Origin: Penium margaritaceum
Lineage: Eukaryota > Streptophyta > Zygnematophyceae > Desmidiales > Peniaceae
Assembly: GCA_023375785.1 (NCBI GenBank)
Contig: SZWC01000511.1
Coordinates: forward strand, 38,290 to 66,865
Length of the DNA: 28,576 bases
Direction: 5' to 3'
Of the stretch, positions 17,754 to 26,859 are shown piece after piece. Position numbers and translations under genes: made by a program. The notes beneath the pieces were generated by a model, which made no database searches, was not told where the DNA came from, and saw only the letters and a program-made list of their open reading frames with translations. The stretch's first letter is position 1. Each line of letters begins with the position of its first letter.

Positions 17754-19389
17754 TCAGGACGAGGAGAGAAGACCCATGCGAGTGCAGAGATGAGCATGAC
17801 GATCGGCAGAGAGGGCTTTGGTGAAGATGTCAGCAGTTTGATCGACGGTAGGAAGGTAGTGCATGACGACCTCACCCTCTGCAACAGCGTCGCGAACGTA
17901 ATGGTACTGTCGACGAACATGCTTGGTGCGGTCATGAAGAACTGGGTCTTCGGAGAGAGCGATAGCCCCTTTGTTGTCACAGTGGATGGGCGTGGGCTCG
18001 AGTTGATCGAAGCCAAGCTCGCTTAGAAGCATACGAAGCCAGACCGCCTCTCTTGTGCATTCGCTCTCGGCAATGTACTCAGCTTCCGTGGAGGAGAGGG
18101 CGACCACAGATTTCTTCTTGCTACACCAGCTGACGGGTCCACCATTGAGAAGAAAGACATATCCAGAGGTGGAGCGGCTGGTGGTGTGATCACCAGAGAG
18201 ATCGGCATCGCAGAATCCATGGAGAACATTGTTGCCAGAGGAGTAACGAATCGCAAGGGAAGCGGATCCACGAAGGTATCGAATGCTGCGTTTGGCGGCC
18301 ACGACGTGAGCAGCAGTGGGGCGCTGACAGCCTTGACTGAGGAGGCCAACAGCAAAGGAGAGATCAGGTCTGGTAGCCACGGAAGAGCACATCAGAGAGC
18401 CCACCATGCGCGGAAAAGCTTGGACATCTGCTGAGGAGGCCAGGGGTGTGATGGTGGTGACTGGTTTGGTAAGGCCATGGTCTTTGGAGAGTGGTGTAGG
18501 TTGAGAAGTGGATGCTCCAAGTCCAAATTTGTCAGCCACACGTTGAGCGTAAGTAGCCTGAGTGAGTGGGACGTGACCGTGCAGAAAGTCATGGGTGATT
18601 TGAATTCCAAGATAGTACTTGAGAGGCCCCATATCAGTCATCTCAAAGCGACGAGAAAGCTGTTGTTTGAGAGTATCCAGAACAGAGAGTGATGGTCCGA
18701 ATAGAATCAGGTCGTCCACGTAGAGGATGACGCCGAGTAGGTTGGAGCCTCCACGAAAATACACAGAGTGATCAGAGTGCAGACGTTGGAGACCTTGGAC
18801 CAGGAAGAATTCGTGGATCTTGAGATTCCACTGTCGCGGAGCTTGCTTGAGGCCATATAGGGACTTGTTGAGTTTGCAGACATAGTCGGGGTGATCCGGT
18901 GACTCAAAACCTTCTGGTTGGTTCATGTAGATGACTTCTTTAAGGTCACCATTGAGGAAGGCACTTTTGACATCCATCTGATGAAGATGCCACTTGTTGT
19001 TGGCGGCCAGAGAGAGAATCACCCTGATGGATGAATACTTGGCTACTGGTGCAAAAGTGTCTTGGTAGTTGACTCCAAGAACTTGACTGAAGCAGCGCGC
19101 GACAAGACGTGCCTTGTGTCGATCAGGTGTACCTGCACTGGTCAGCTTTGTCTTGAACACCCACTTACACGTGACAATGGGCGTGTTGGGTGGTCGAGGG
19201 ACCAGATCCCATGTGTGTTGTTTCTGAAGCTGAGAAAGCTCCTCTTGAGCTGCTTGGCGCCATAGGTCTGCATCTGGACAACGCATAGCATGTTTGAAGC
19301 TGGTGGGGTCCACCACTTGTGTGAGTAGTGCTGTGTGGTCAAGGTCGTTGTCTGCAGAGGGCTCGGTTGTAGACAGAAAACCGAGTTGA
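17754..19389 (-). pseudogene. pol: Element C reverse transcriptase and RNase H
   Basis: The frame is open from a GTG at 19316 for 520 codons and can be followed back to about 19389 (LGFLSTTEPSADNDLD). Motifs: CKWVFKTKLT, HKARLVARCFSQ (the family has Gly where Cys stands), YQDTFAPVAKYSSIR, MDVKSAFLNG, LNKSLYGLKQAPRQW, active site YVDD at 18722-18711, LKYYLGIQI, then RNase H with FCDADLSGD, SSTEAEYIAESE, HCDNKGAIAL and TADIFTKAL. The domain is complete and free of stops. It is separated from the integrase frame only by a one-base shift near 19390 in a TTTCTTC run. It may still make an active enzyme if expressed. Confidence 0.88.
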
Positions 19390-21229
19390 AGAAACGTCGG
19401 GGGTCTGGTAAGTCTGGCCGATCGCCGTAGTCCTGACTGTGCCGGGGTGTTGACTGTGAAGCGGCAGGAGCATGATGATGTTCCTCTGGAACCACAGGAG
19501 GGAGGAAACTAGCGTGATCATCGGGTGTTGGATTGACAGAGAATTTTTGCAAAGGTGGCGGCGTTGTTTCAATGTAGACAGTGGGTGTAACTGCTGGTGG
19601 TGTTGTATCACATGTACGGTTGAAGAAGCTTTCATCGAAGATGGGCTGTCTGCTGCGAATTACTCGTTTGGAGTCTGGATCCCAGAGTCGATAGATGTCA
19701 CGTGTCTCATATCCAAGGAGGATACAGACTTTAGATCGTGGGTCCAATTTGGAGCGCTCTTCTGGGCGGATCCAGGCATGCGCTGTGCATCCAAAAATAC
19801 GGATGTGCCCCAGATAGGGCTTGTTTCCTGTCCATGCTTCATAGGGTGTGGATGTACCTGCAGGCAGCTTAGTCGTGGGAAGGCGATTCGTGATGTATGC
19901 TGCAGTGTGAAGAGCTTCAGCCCAGAATGCGGATGAGAGTCCGGCCGTATGAAGCATGGTCCGGACTCTTTCAAGGAGGGTCTGATTCATCCTTTCGGCT
20001 TTGCCATCCTGTTGTGGAGTGTATGGCACTGTGGTTTGATGCTGAATGCCTCTTTCATCATAGAAGGCCTTGAGGTTGCGGTTGACAAACTCTGTTCCGT
20101 TGTCAGTTCGGATCTTCTTCACGGTCAGGCTGGTTTCGTTTTCAACCTGTCGAACCCAGGTTTTAATTTCTTCGACAGCATCAGATTTGAAGCGGAGAAT
20201 CCGAGTCCAGACCATGTGTGAAAAATTATCCAGAATGACGAGGAAATAGTGCTTGTTGGAGAGGGAGCCTTCCTTGATATAGCACAGATCCATGTGGACG
20301 AGTTCCAGGCACTCATGAGTTCCATGTGACGGAAGTGTTTGAAAAGACGCTCGATGTTGTTTGCATGTGATGCAGCCGCCGCACATGGGTGCTTCTTTGT
20401 CTTGCAGCAAGCTGTCCGGAAGATCATGAGCAACTGAATCTGCAGCCATTTTTGTTAGAGTTGAATAGCTGACATGTGCCAGCCGCTTGTGCCAAAGTTC
20501 TGCTGGGTTTGCGAGAGATGTTTTTGTTGGTGGAGGAGCAGAAACCACAAAGGCCATCTCTTGCGTTGCTGAATGTCTTGATGGTTCACTGGTGTCAAGG
20601 ATGGTCAGATTTCCCATCCGTGTAGCCACGGCTGCCAGTTGCGATGCTTGGTTGTACACCTTGCAGTTCTTGTCAGTGTCAAACACTACTTTGAAGCCTT
20701 TGTCGTTGAGCTTGGTGACTGAGAGAAGATTTGCGGCAAGGTCTGGGACATAAAGTACATCTTCAAATGTCCTTGTTGCCGGTTTTCCGTTGCACTTAAT
20801 CCCAACTCTCACTGTTCCTTGGCCGTAGGCAGGGATAGTTCTTCCATCACCAAGACGGACTTCTCGTGGCGTCAGAAAACGTTTGAAGTTGACGAACCAG
20901 TCCTTTTTGCAGGTCATATGTTTCGTACACCCAGAGTCCATGATCCATTCCAAGATGCCAGCAGCCAGGAGAAGGGCACTGTCGATGGAGCACATGGCCA
21001 ATTCTTCAGTCACAAATTCTTCTTCAGTCAGGATGTGATGTGCTGAATCTGCTGGTTCTGAGTCGTTGAATAAAGGTTCTGGTGGTGTAGCTGACATGTC
21101 CCCGTTGGACATAGTTGGTCCTTCAGATAGGAGGTTCAACTGAAAGTTTTCCTCTCCGTCTGATAATTCCTGTGCTTTTGTAGATCCTGTAAGAAGGGCG
21201 GCCACAGTGGACATGTAAGTAGTCAGCAT
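19390..21229 (-). pseudogene. pol: Element C protease and integrase
   Basis: From Met 21229 the frame is open past the integrase. It has the protease site WIMDSGCTKHMT (Asp-Ser-Gly at 20938-20930, residue about 98), VLYVPDLAANLLSVTKL, the integrase zinc region (LWHKRLAHVSY ... CGGCITCK), the core Asp in HMDLCY, the second Asp in RTDNGTEFVN, the Glu in QQDGKAERMNQ, and the C-terminal block IRIFGCTAHAW with KVCILLGYE. It reads on out of frame to 19142 after the shift near 19390. Upstream it lies in the same frame as gag, separated by TGA 21244-21242 and TGA 21280-21278, so gag-pol was probably one frame. Confidence 0.85.
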
Positions 21230-21277
21230 TGCTTGATGTGGTCATCGGGAGCCATAGTGACGAGCAAAGATTGGACG

Positions 21278-22240
21278 TCATTTGGGGCAGTCCACGGCAA
21301 TGTGCCCTTTCTGCTTGCACGTCCAGCACACTCGATCAGTTGGAGGAACATATCCTCGTGGTGAATGAGGGGTTGATGAATCTCTGTTGTTGGAGTGTGT
21401 GAGTGAGCCCTGACTGCCGTTACCATAGCTTCCAAACTTTTTTGTCCTTTGTCCTTGATATTTGGTCACAAGACCAGCTTCTCCTCCATTGTCCTTGATA
21501 TGTTGCTCTTCAACCATCATGAGTTCTTCAACAGCCTTCTCCAGAGTCAATGAATATGGTTGATTTCCGGGTGGTGCTGCTGCTGCAGCTGCTCCTGCGG
21601 CGGCACCAGGTGCCCCACCGGCGGCTCTTCCTTGTGCATCAATAGCTTGCTGTAGTGTTGTTCGAAGTTCAGCCAGTTGAGCATCAAAGGTCTTCCTTGT
21701 TTCTGAAAGGTCAGAAGGCGGTTGATGGTGTCTTTGAATCTGACAGGTAGTCCACGAAAAAGAGTTAGTACTAGAACTCTCTCGGAGATTGCTTCTCCCA
21801 TCGATGCGATACGGCTTGCTAGGTGCTTGAGATGGGACACATGATCTTTCAAGCGTGTTCCTTCTTCCATCCGTTGTGTGTGGAACTCTGTCAAAGAGAC
21901 TTCCCAGTTCAACGTCGCTTGTCCTTTCATAGCGACTCTTCAGGGCCTTCCATGCTTTCCTTGGGCAGTTGGTTGGGTTGTTGTCTCTGATGATAAACTT
22001 GAGTCGTTCTGTTAAGTTCAGCGCCAGGATTGAAAAGGCCTGATCACAACGCCACTTCCAACTGATTTGTTCTTCAGATGACGCTCCTGCAAATAATATG
22101 TCAGTGGGAGGATCGCAGACAACTCCCCATAGGCCCTTGTTCAGAAAAACCATCTCGATGTTGAATGCGAATGTATGGTAGTCATCGCCGTCAAACGGCG
22201 CGACTTTGAAGTGGTCTTCATGGTTGATTGTTGCTGCCAT
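21278..22240 (-). pseudogene. gag: Element C gag with zinc knuckle, two compensating frameshifts
   Basis: The ATG at 22240 is 28 bases after the PBS. The start KVAPFDGDDYHTFAFNIEMVF and AWKALKSRYE are typical of copia Gag, and the end has a complete CCHC knuckle CWTCKQKGHIAVDC. The middle (about 21930-21710) is unlike Gag in this frame, but the next frame reads WEVSLTEFHTQRMEEGTRL and LTLFRGLPVRF, the expected capsid segment. So one indel near 21930 and an opposite one near 21710 leave a 320-codon frame with about 70 scrambled residues. An Ala-run near 21600 follows. The particle-forming function is likely lost or altered. Confidence 0.8.
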
Positions 22241-22267
22241 GATTGTGTAGATCTGATGACGCCACCT

Positions 22268-22279
22268 GCTCTGATACCA
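22268..22279 (-). other. Primer-binding site of element C (initiator tRNA-Met type)
   Basis: On the minus strand TGGTATCAGAGC follows the 5' LTR end (TTCAACA) after two bases. This 12-mer matches the 3' end of initiator tRNA-Met as in most plant copia elements. It fixes the LTR/internal boundary. Confidence 0.92.
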
Positions 22280-22281
22280 AA

Positions 22282-23071
22282 TGTTGAAATTTACATACCA
22301 GGATCTTTAGGAGTCTTCAGACACAGTACTCTGATAGGTCAACTTTCTCAATTCTCTATTGAACTGTCGGTAATTCTCTCTCATACACGTGTTACTACTC
22401 TTCACACACACATGCACTCTTGCATGAATAATGTCACTGACTGTGCGATTCAAGAAGGTGAGCTGAAGGCACAGTTACACGACTCGTCTCACAAGCTTTC
22501 CAACGGTACCAAGCTTGCTCAGAATGGTTACACACAGACGAAGTAATAGCAAATACAAAACTACGGCTACTTGTATGTCTGTACTAACTAAGAGCAGAAA
22601 AGTACAAGTGTTGAGCAGTCCGGTATCCTTGTGTCTTCGGGTTCTCAGCCACAAGATCTGCCGGACACCGCTCGATGATCTCCGATCATCGGCAGACCGA
22701 GGTTGGCAGATGCCCAGCGCCCTCGGTGCGATCCACGGACGAGATCGTCCGGATCTGCGGTAGCTTTCTCACAGTCGCCGATCTCTCGGTCGGTCATCTT
22801 GAGATGACGGAAGGACCGCACCTCTTGACTCGGCGACGGCCGCGATTCTTCCAACTGCCTTTGCGCGATTCATGAGCGCAGGATCCATCTTTAGAAAGAG
22901 CAGTGTCTTGCGCGTGCTCCTGTTCCTCGCCACGTCAGCAGACTCAGAGTCGATAGGAGCTCATGCTCGCACTCTCGCTTCGTCTGCCGAACCACACACC
23001 CTGTTTTTCCAAAACCTGTCCAAATATATCTCGTCCGATAGAGTTGTTCTGTCAGCTCTCTGGAGCTCCCA
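22282..23071 (-). repeat. 5' LTR of element C
   Basis: Direct copy of 16347-17135 with about 16 substitutions and one small complex change (TGGTA versus TCATCT). On the element strand it starts TGGGAGCTCC at 23071 and ends TTCAACA at 22282, giving TG...CA ends. It should hold the element promoter; no TATA box can be placed with confidence. Confidence 0.88.
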
Positions 23072-23289
23072 TAGGATGAGTAGAGAGAGTAGGGCTGCGG
23101 ATGGATGGATGAGTGGGACGCCTAAAGAGGCCTGCCCACAGCCATACCATGCCCCGCCATGTAGGATAGACAGGAGGGTCGAGAGAGAGATGGGGATCTC
23201 TCTCTCGGCCCTCTTGCTTTTCCTTTTGTTGATGGTGTGCGGAGCCCAGTAGATCAGTAGATGAAGAGGATCGGACGGTTGCCCTTTTT
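23072..23289. other. Stretch between element C and MITE, with one hairpin
   Basis: No gene is supported. A perfect 12-bp inverted repeat, CGAGAGAGAGAT (23180-23191) and its complement (23196-23207), with a GGGG loop, stands out. The stretch may be the tail of the inverted B-type LTR that continues beyond the MITE. Confidence 0.4.
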
Positions 23290-23294
23290 CCAAC

Positions 23295-23557
23295 ATTATG
23301 GTATGGTCCAGTTTTCAGGCAATACGGATGACGCCCGGGTTTTGGGCTATCGGCCGCCTGGCAGGGCTCACCGAGAAAACCTGCCTCCAAGAACTAGCCT
23401 CCCCCACCTTTGTAGAGCTTGTTACTCAGTTCACCAGCCAATCAGAAAATAGCTCTATTTTCAGGCTGGTAGGTTTTCTCTGTGAGCCCTGCCAGCGACC
23501 GACAGCCCAAAACCCGGGCGTCATCCGTTTTGCCTAAAACTGGACCATACTATAATA
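23295..23557. mobile_element. MITE, 263 bp, with about 85-bp terminal inverted repeats
   Basis: The left end ATTATGGTATGGTCCAG and the right end, complemented, TATTATAGTATGGTCCAG continue as inverted repeats of about 85 bp (through GGATGACGCCCGGG and CAGGGCTCAC). The central part is short and AT-richer. CCAAC flanks both sides (23290-23294 and 23558-23562). No ORF. It is a non-autonomous foldback-type DNA element; the superfamily is not clear from the ends. Confidence 0.8.
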
Positions 23558-23987
23558 CCAACGTTGTAAACGCAGTCGTGCGGTCAGAATCAGCTAGAAA
23601 AATAGCAGTGAGGAGTTATGGCTGCCCAAACCCAGGCAGCGCCTACACTAGTCCATGGTGACGCGCTAGAATGACATTTGGATCCTAAGCAGAGTAGGAC
23701 GTTACAGACACAATGGAATAGTCAGATCCAGCACTGGACGATGCAGCCAACATTCGTAGTGTCAGTGACCACCGGCGGCCCGATCACCGAGGAGGCCTGC
23801 CAATGGAGCTGAGCACGTCGCCGGAGGGAGGAGGCTCGAGCGAACTGCGTGTAGTCCTCAGTGTGCATCGGCTCCACCGGACGACACTCAAGCAGCCTGG
23901 AGTCTCCCCGTCACTCATCTGCAAGCCGATGTACACAAGCTGGGAGGACACAACAGAGCACAATGAGAGATGTGAAAAAAAAAATCA
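23558..23987 (-). mobile_element. Inverted copy of the element B LTR (probable solo LTR fragment)
   Basis: Complementing this stretch gives a T run, CACATCTCTCATTGTGCTC and so on, following B's 3' LTR (15899-16340) at about 85% identity with few indels. Its outer edge complements to TGATTT, so it keeps a TG start. The sequence beyond 23987 does not resemble the PPT region of B, so no internal region is attached on that side. Confidence 0.75.
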
Positions 23988-24231
23988 ATCGAATTTAGTG
24001 GTACTAACTTTCACCCCAAAACAGGTTGTCTTCAATTTTGGACATGGTCTCCTATCCCTTTTCACAAAATAAAGAGGAGAACTGGATTCACCCATCGTTT
24101 AGGTCCTTGAGGGTGTATATCGCCACGTCCCACGTTTTTAGCCTGGACAACGAGCAACCGTCGTGCTACAAATGAGTTGGTTATGCCAAAAGAACCAAAC
24201 ATTGCACCTCAATGGGCTTGTGACCACTCTC
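23988..24231. other. Unassigned stretch
   Basis: No coding or repeat feature can be supported between the inverted LTR and the putative LTR of element D. Confidence 0.5.
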
Positions 24232-24862
24232 TGTTGTGATATGAGTCGTCCCCGTCTGTTTGTACAGCTTAGTTTGACCACTCGGCCGTGTCCATGCTCA
24301 TGTAGATCCCTGATGCGGACCCAGCTGGCGCCGGAGCACCGACGAGTGGTGGCTCCACCCACTAGCAGCTACTAGACAGGTGCCAGGACGTCCCGGGTGC
24401 TTGCTGGGATGCTCTGCAGTTTTTCTGTAGTCGCTAGAGTTTTCTCGATGGACTGGCTTCTATACCTGATTTGCATGCTTTGCATTGTCTCTCCATTGAT
24501 CAATGCCAGACCTGTGTGTGTGACCAGTCGTACCGTCTGGCTCGAGATTGTGCATCTCTACGTTCATACGTTGTTGCATTTGGATACCTGTGCACAGAGT
24601 TAGAGCCAAAAAATTGGTTTTGGGCCGGTTTTACGAAAAACGGACACTATCGCATGCGTCACCCACCGTGCGACGCGGCAAGTACTTGTGTTCTATACTT
24701 GTCAGTTGTCATTTCTCTCTGCAGTTCCAAACTATTGGAGCTTATGAGACTTTGCATGTCTTGTTGTTCCTTGCACCTGCTTGCTTGCTAGTGCGCCAGC
24801 TGACTGGATAGTGTCGTCACGTCACCAGCAGCAAGGTTAGGAAGCGTCTTAGCAATTTTGCA
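24232..24862 (+). mobile_element. Putative 5' LTR of element D
   Basis: The right end GCA at 24862 is directly followed by a PBS-like 12-mer, as in 5' LTRs. The left end is inferred from TGTTGTGATATG, with TTGTACAG about 40 bases on, resembling the TTGTACAG in the LTR of element A about 65 bases in. Length would be 631 bp. No second copy is in the window, so the start is uncertain. Confidence 0.4.
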
Positions 24863-24874
24863 TGGTATCAAAGC
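24863..24874 (+). other. PBS-like site of element D
   Basis: TGGTATCAAAGC differs at one base from the initiator tRNA-Met site TGGTATCAGAGC seen in element C, and stands right after a CA-ending stretch. This is good evidence for a retrotransposon 5' end here. Confidence 0.6.
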
Positions 24875-25140
24875 TTGCAGCTGCTACTCTGCTGTTGCTG
24901 CTATTGCTGGAGCGGCAGTAATGCTACTGCTACGTTGTTGCTACTCCTGCTGCTACTGCGCTGTTGGTGCTGATCGCGGCTGCGGATGCCGCCACTGCTG
25001 CAAGCTATTGTGGCCACTGCACGCTGCCACTGCTTGCAGCCGCCACCGCAAGCTGATGCTGCGAGTTGCTTCTCCTCCCTTTTTTGTGTGTACAGGCTAG
25101 TAGCTAGACACGGCTACTGCTGCCACCCCGTGCTGCTACT
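24875..25140 (+). repeat. CTG/GCT-rich leader after the element D PBS
   Basis: The stretch to about 25060 is a degenerate run of GCTGCTACTG-type triplets reading Ala/Leu/Cys in different frames. No frame is long enough to be called a gene. It may be the beginning of element D's internal region, truncated soon after. Confidence 0.45.
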
Positions 25141-25152
25141 AGGGCTGTTAAA

Positions 25153-25295
25153 TCGAGATCGAGACGAGACCTCTCGATCTCAAACTCGCCTTTTTGCATT
25201 TCAGTACGAGATGTCTTCTCCAGGTTACATAAGACGAGAAAATATTGGTCTCGTACCGGTTTGTGTTTTGCTTGTCTCGATCTCGTCTCGGTCTC
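25153..25295. repeat. Inverted repeat pair of CGAGATCGAGACGAGA type
   Basis: CGAGATCGAGACGAGA at 25153-25168 is matched, complemented, by CGAGACCGAGACGAGA at 25280-25295 (15 of 16). More CTCGATCTC copies lie next to the left arm. A small foldback element or subterminal repeat cluster is possible. Confidence 0.5.
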
Positions 25296-26271
25296 GCACA
25301 CATCCCAGATATCCTTGCATGTTGCACCGTTGCGAGGGGTGAGCGAAACGACGAATTGAGCTACCGGAATCCAGCCATTGCGTGGCCACTTCATTTTGAC
25401 TGCGAGCAACGTTTTTTAAAACAACTAGAGTCAACATCTTTTTCAAAGCAAGTTCCCACAGCTCCACATTCAAACCTTACGCTACTCAGCCACCCTGCCT
25501 GACAACTGCAAGTATGGACCAGTGGGCACACAACATCTCCACGACCAGCTAGCTGTTTGCACGTGCCGGAGTTCGACACGCGCAACCAGGTTACGTGGAG
25601 CAAATAACAAATACCGTGAGTCAATCGTCCATTCAACGCAAAGTAGCCCAAGCTATATATGCACTAAACGTCGAGCGATTGTGACTATCATAGTAGTTTG
25701 TTTTTGGAAAGTTATTTACGTGAATTTTATTTTCAATGTTCCTCTTGACCCTCCAAGACCGTTACCAGACAGAGTGTCGCATACTTGATCTGCCCGCTTT
25801 CTGTGCTGCCAGATCCATTACGCGATTGGCTGTTTCAGCCTTGGCACATGTGGCAGGAGTCACTGGAGACAAAAACGAGAACCATACTACGGAACGAGAT
25901 TCTTGTACTGATCTTGTGCGACACATGACGTGTCTGTTGAAAGATTGCCCCTCCGCATGCCCAAGTGCGGCGCCGGGAGGCGCCGACGAGCCGCCAGAAA
26001 GTGGAAACTCTGCTCCGACAGATCTGGCGACTCGAAAATTGCTCGGATCCTAAAATAGAGGATTTCCCCGTAAAGTTGGCGAGTCGCTGAATCCGGTGGA
26101 AGTTGTTTCGCCGGAATCGGACAAGTATCGAGGGAGATATGTCCTTCCAAAATTGGGGTGTGCGCAGCGACTCTGGGAGCCGGCTGCGACTCGAAATCCG
26201 GTGGATAATCGACCGGATCGAGTAACAAAACTACCATGTGGAGAAAATGCTCCGATAGGCCTGCCGAGGCG
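25296..26271. other. Unassigned stretch
   Basis: About 1 kb without a supportable gene. Open frames are short, lack motifs and lie on both strands. Base composition is less GC-rich around 25640-25750. Confidence 0.5.
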
Positions 26272-26313
26272 TCCGGTGGATGATCCGCCTGATCAGGTGG
26301 ATCATCCACCGGA
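26272..26313. repeat. 42-bp near-perfect palindrome
   Basis: Arms TCCGGTGGATGATCC (26272-26286) and its exact complement (26299-26313) enclose CCTGATCAGG, itself a perfect palindrome; only the G 26287 / T 26298 pair breaks the symmetry. It could fold as a cruciform or hairpin, or be a dimeric binding site. Confidence 0.9.
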
Positions 26314-26316
26314 TCC

Positions 26317-26412
26317 AGTAGTGCAGGTTGTTACTGGGGGACTTAGCCAAAATCAAGGCTCGGCGTCCGAAACCCAGTAGTACGTTTTGTTACTCGGGGA
26401 CTTGGTCAAAAT
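26317..26412 (+). repeat. Diverged direct repeat, about 38 bp, period 59
   Basis: The stretch around TTGTTACTGGGGGACTTAGC (26329-26348) recurs as TTGTTACTCGGGGACTTGGT, both preceded by AGTAGT and followed by CAAAAT. The second copy runs into the tRNA-like relic. Confidence 0.7.
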
Positions 26413-26457
26413 TCTGACTGCAGGTCCGCGGACAGGTTTCGAACCTCGTCACACCCC
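26395..26457 (+). pseudogene. tRNA-Cys-like relic or tRNA-derived SINE head
   Basis: GACTGCAGGTC (26416-26426) matches the anticodon arm of tRNA-Cys (anticodon GCA), and CAGGTTTCGAACCT at about 26433-26446 matches the T-arm with its B-box promoter core at the right distance. CGGGGACT and CACACCCC could be remnants of the acceptor stem. The D-arm is poor. A Pol III-type SINE or a decayed tRNA gene are both possible. Confidence 0.4.
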
Positions 26458-26859
26458 ATCACCAAACTCGACCCAAAAGTGGGTAGGGTGCGTGGAAACA
26501 GTGCAGGGGACCCCTACACCACGTGCAAGTGGACCTGCGCCTTGGGAAAGGCGCTTCGCACGTGAAGGAAGGCGCCACGGTGTGTGCGCGCCATGGAAGC
26601 GTTAGGCGTTTCTGTGGTGGGTGAGACCTGCGCTTTGGCAAGCATAACTTAGGCTATGCTTGGCCGAATCGCGCATGGTTTGGTACGTTGGAAAGCTCAT
26701 GACTAGCCCTATAAATGTTCTGATCATGTCCATGTTCAAAATATAACGCAAAATGACGTTATCCTCTTCGCAAAACTGACTGTCTCAAAATCCTCTCCCA
26801 CATAGCGTGAGGCGACCAGAAAGCTCACGCTTCATCTCCGAACTTGCCAAAAACAAGCC
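26458..26859. other. Unassigned stretch with small hairpins
   Basis: No gene is supported. Perfect short hairpins occur: GCGCCTT/AAGGCGC near 26537-26554 (4-base loop) and AGCGTGAG/CTCACGCT at 26804-26831. The meaning is unknown. Confidence 0.4.

Larger units (their letters stand above)
16347..23071 (-). mobile_element. Element C: full-length Ty1/copia retrotransposon, minus strand
   Basis: Two LTRs of about 785-790 bp in direct orientation (16347-17135 and 22282-23071) bound an internal region with PBS, gag, protease, integrase, RT and RNase H in copia order. LTRs differ at roughly 20 positions, so the insertion is fairly recent. No matching target duplication is seen: TTATG stands left and TAGGA right. 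Its proteins differ clearly from those of A and B, so it is another copia lineage. Confidence 0.9.

Noticed and set aside
25141..26711. A hAT-like element from TAGGGCTG (25141) to AGCCCTA (26711)
   Set aside because: The terminal match is only 7-8 bases and the 8-base flanks (GCTGCTAC and TAAATGTT) do not agree.
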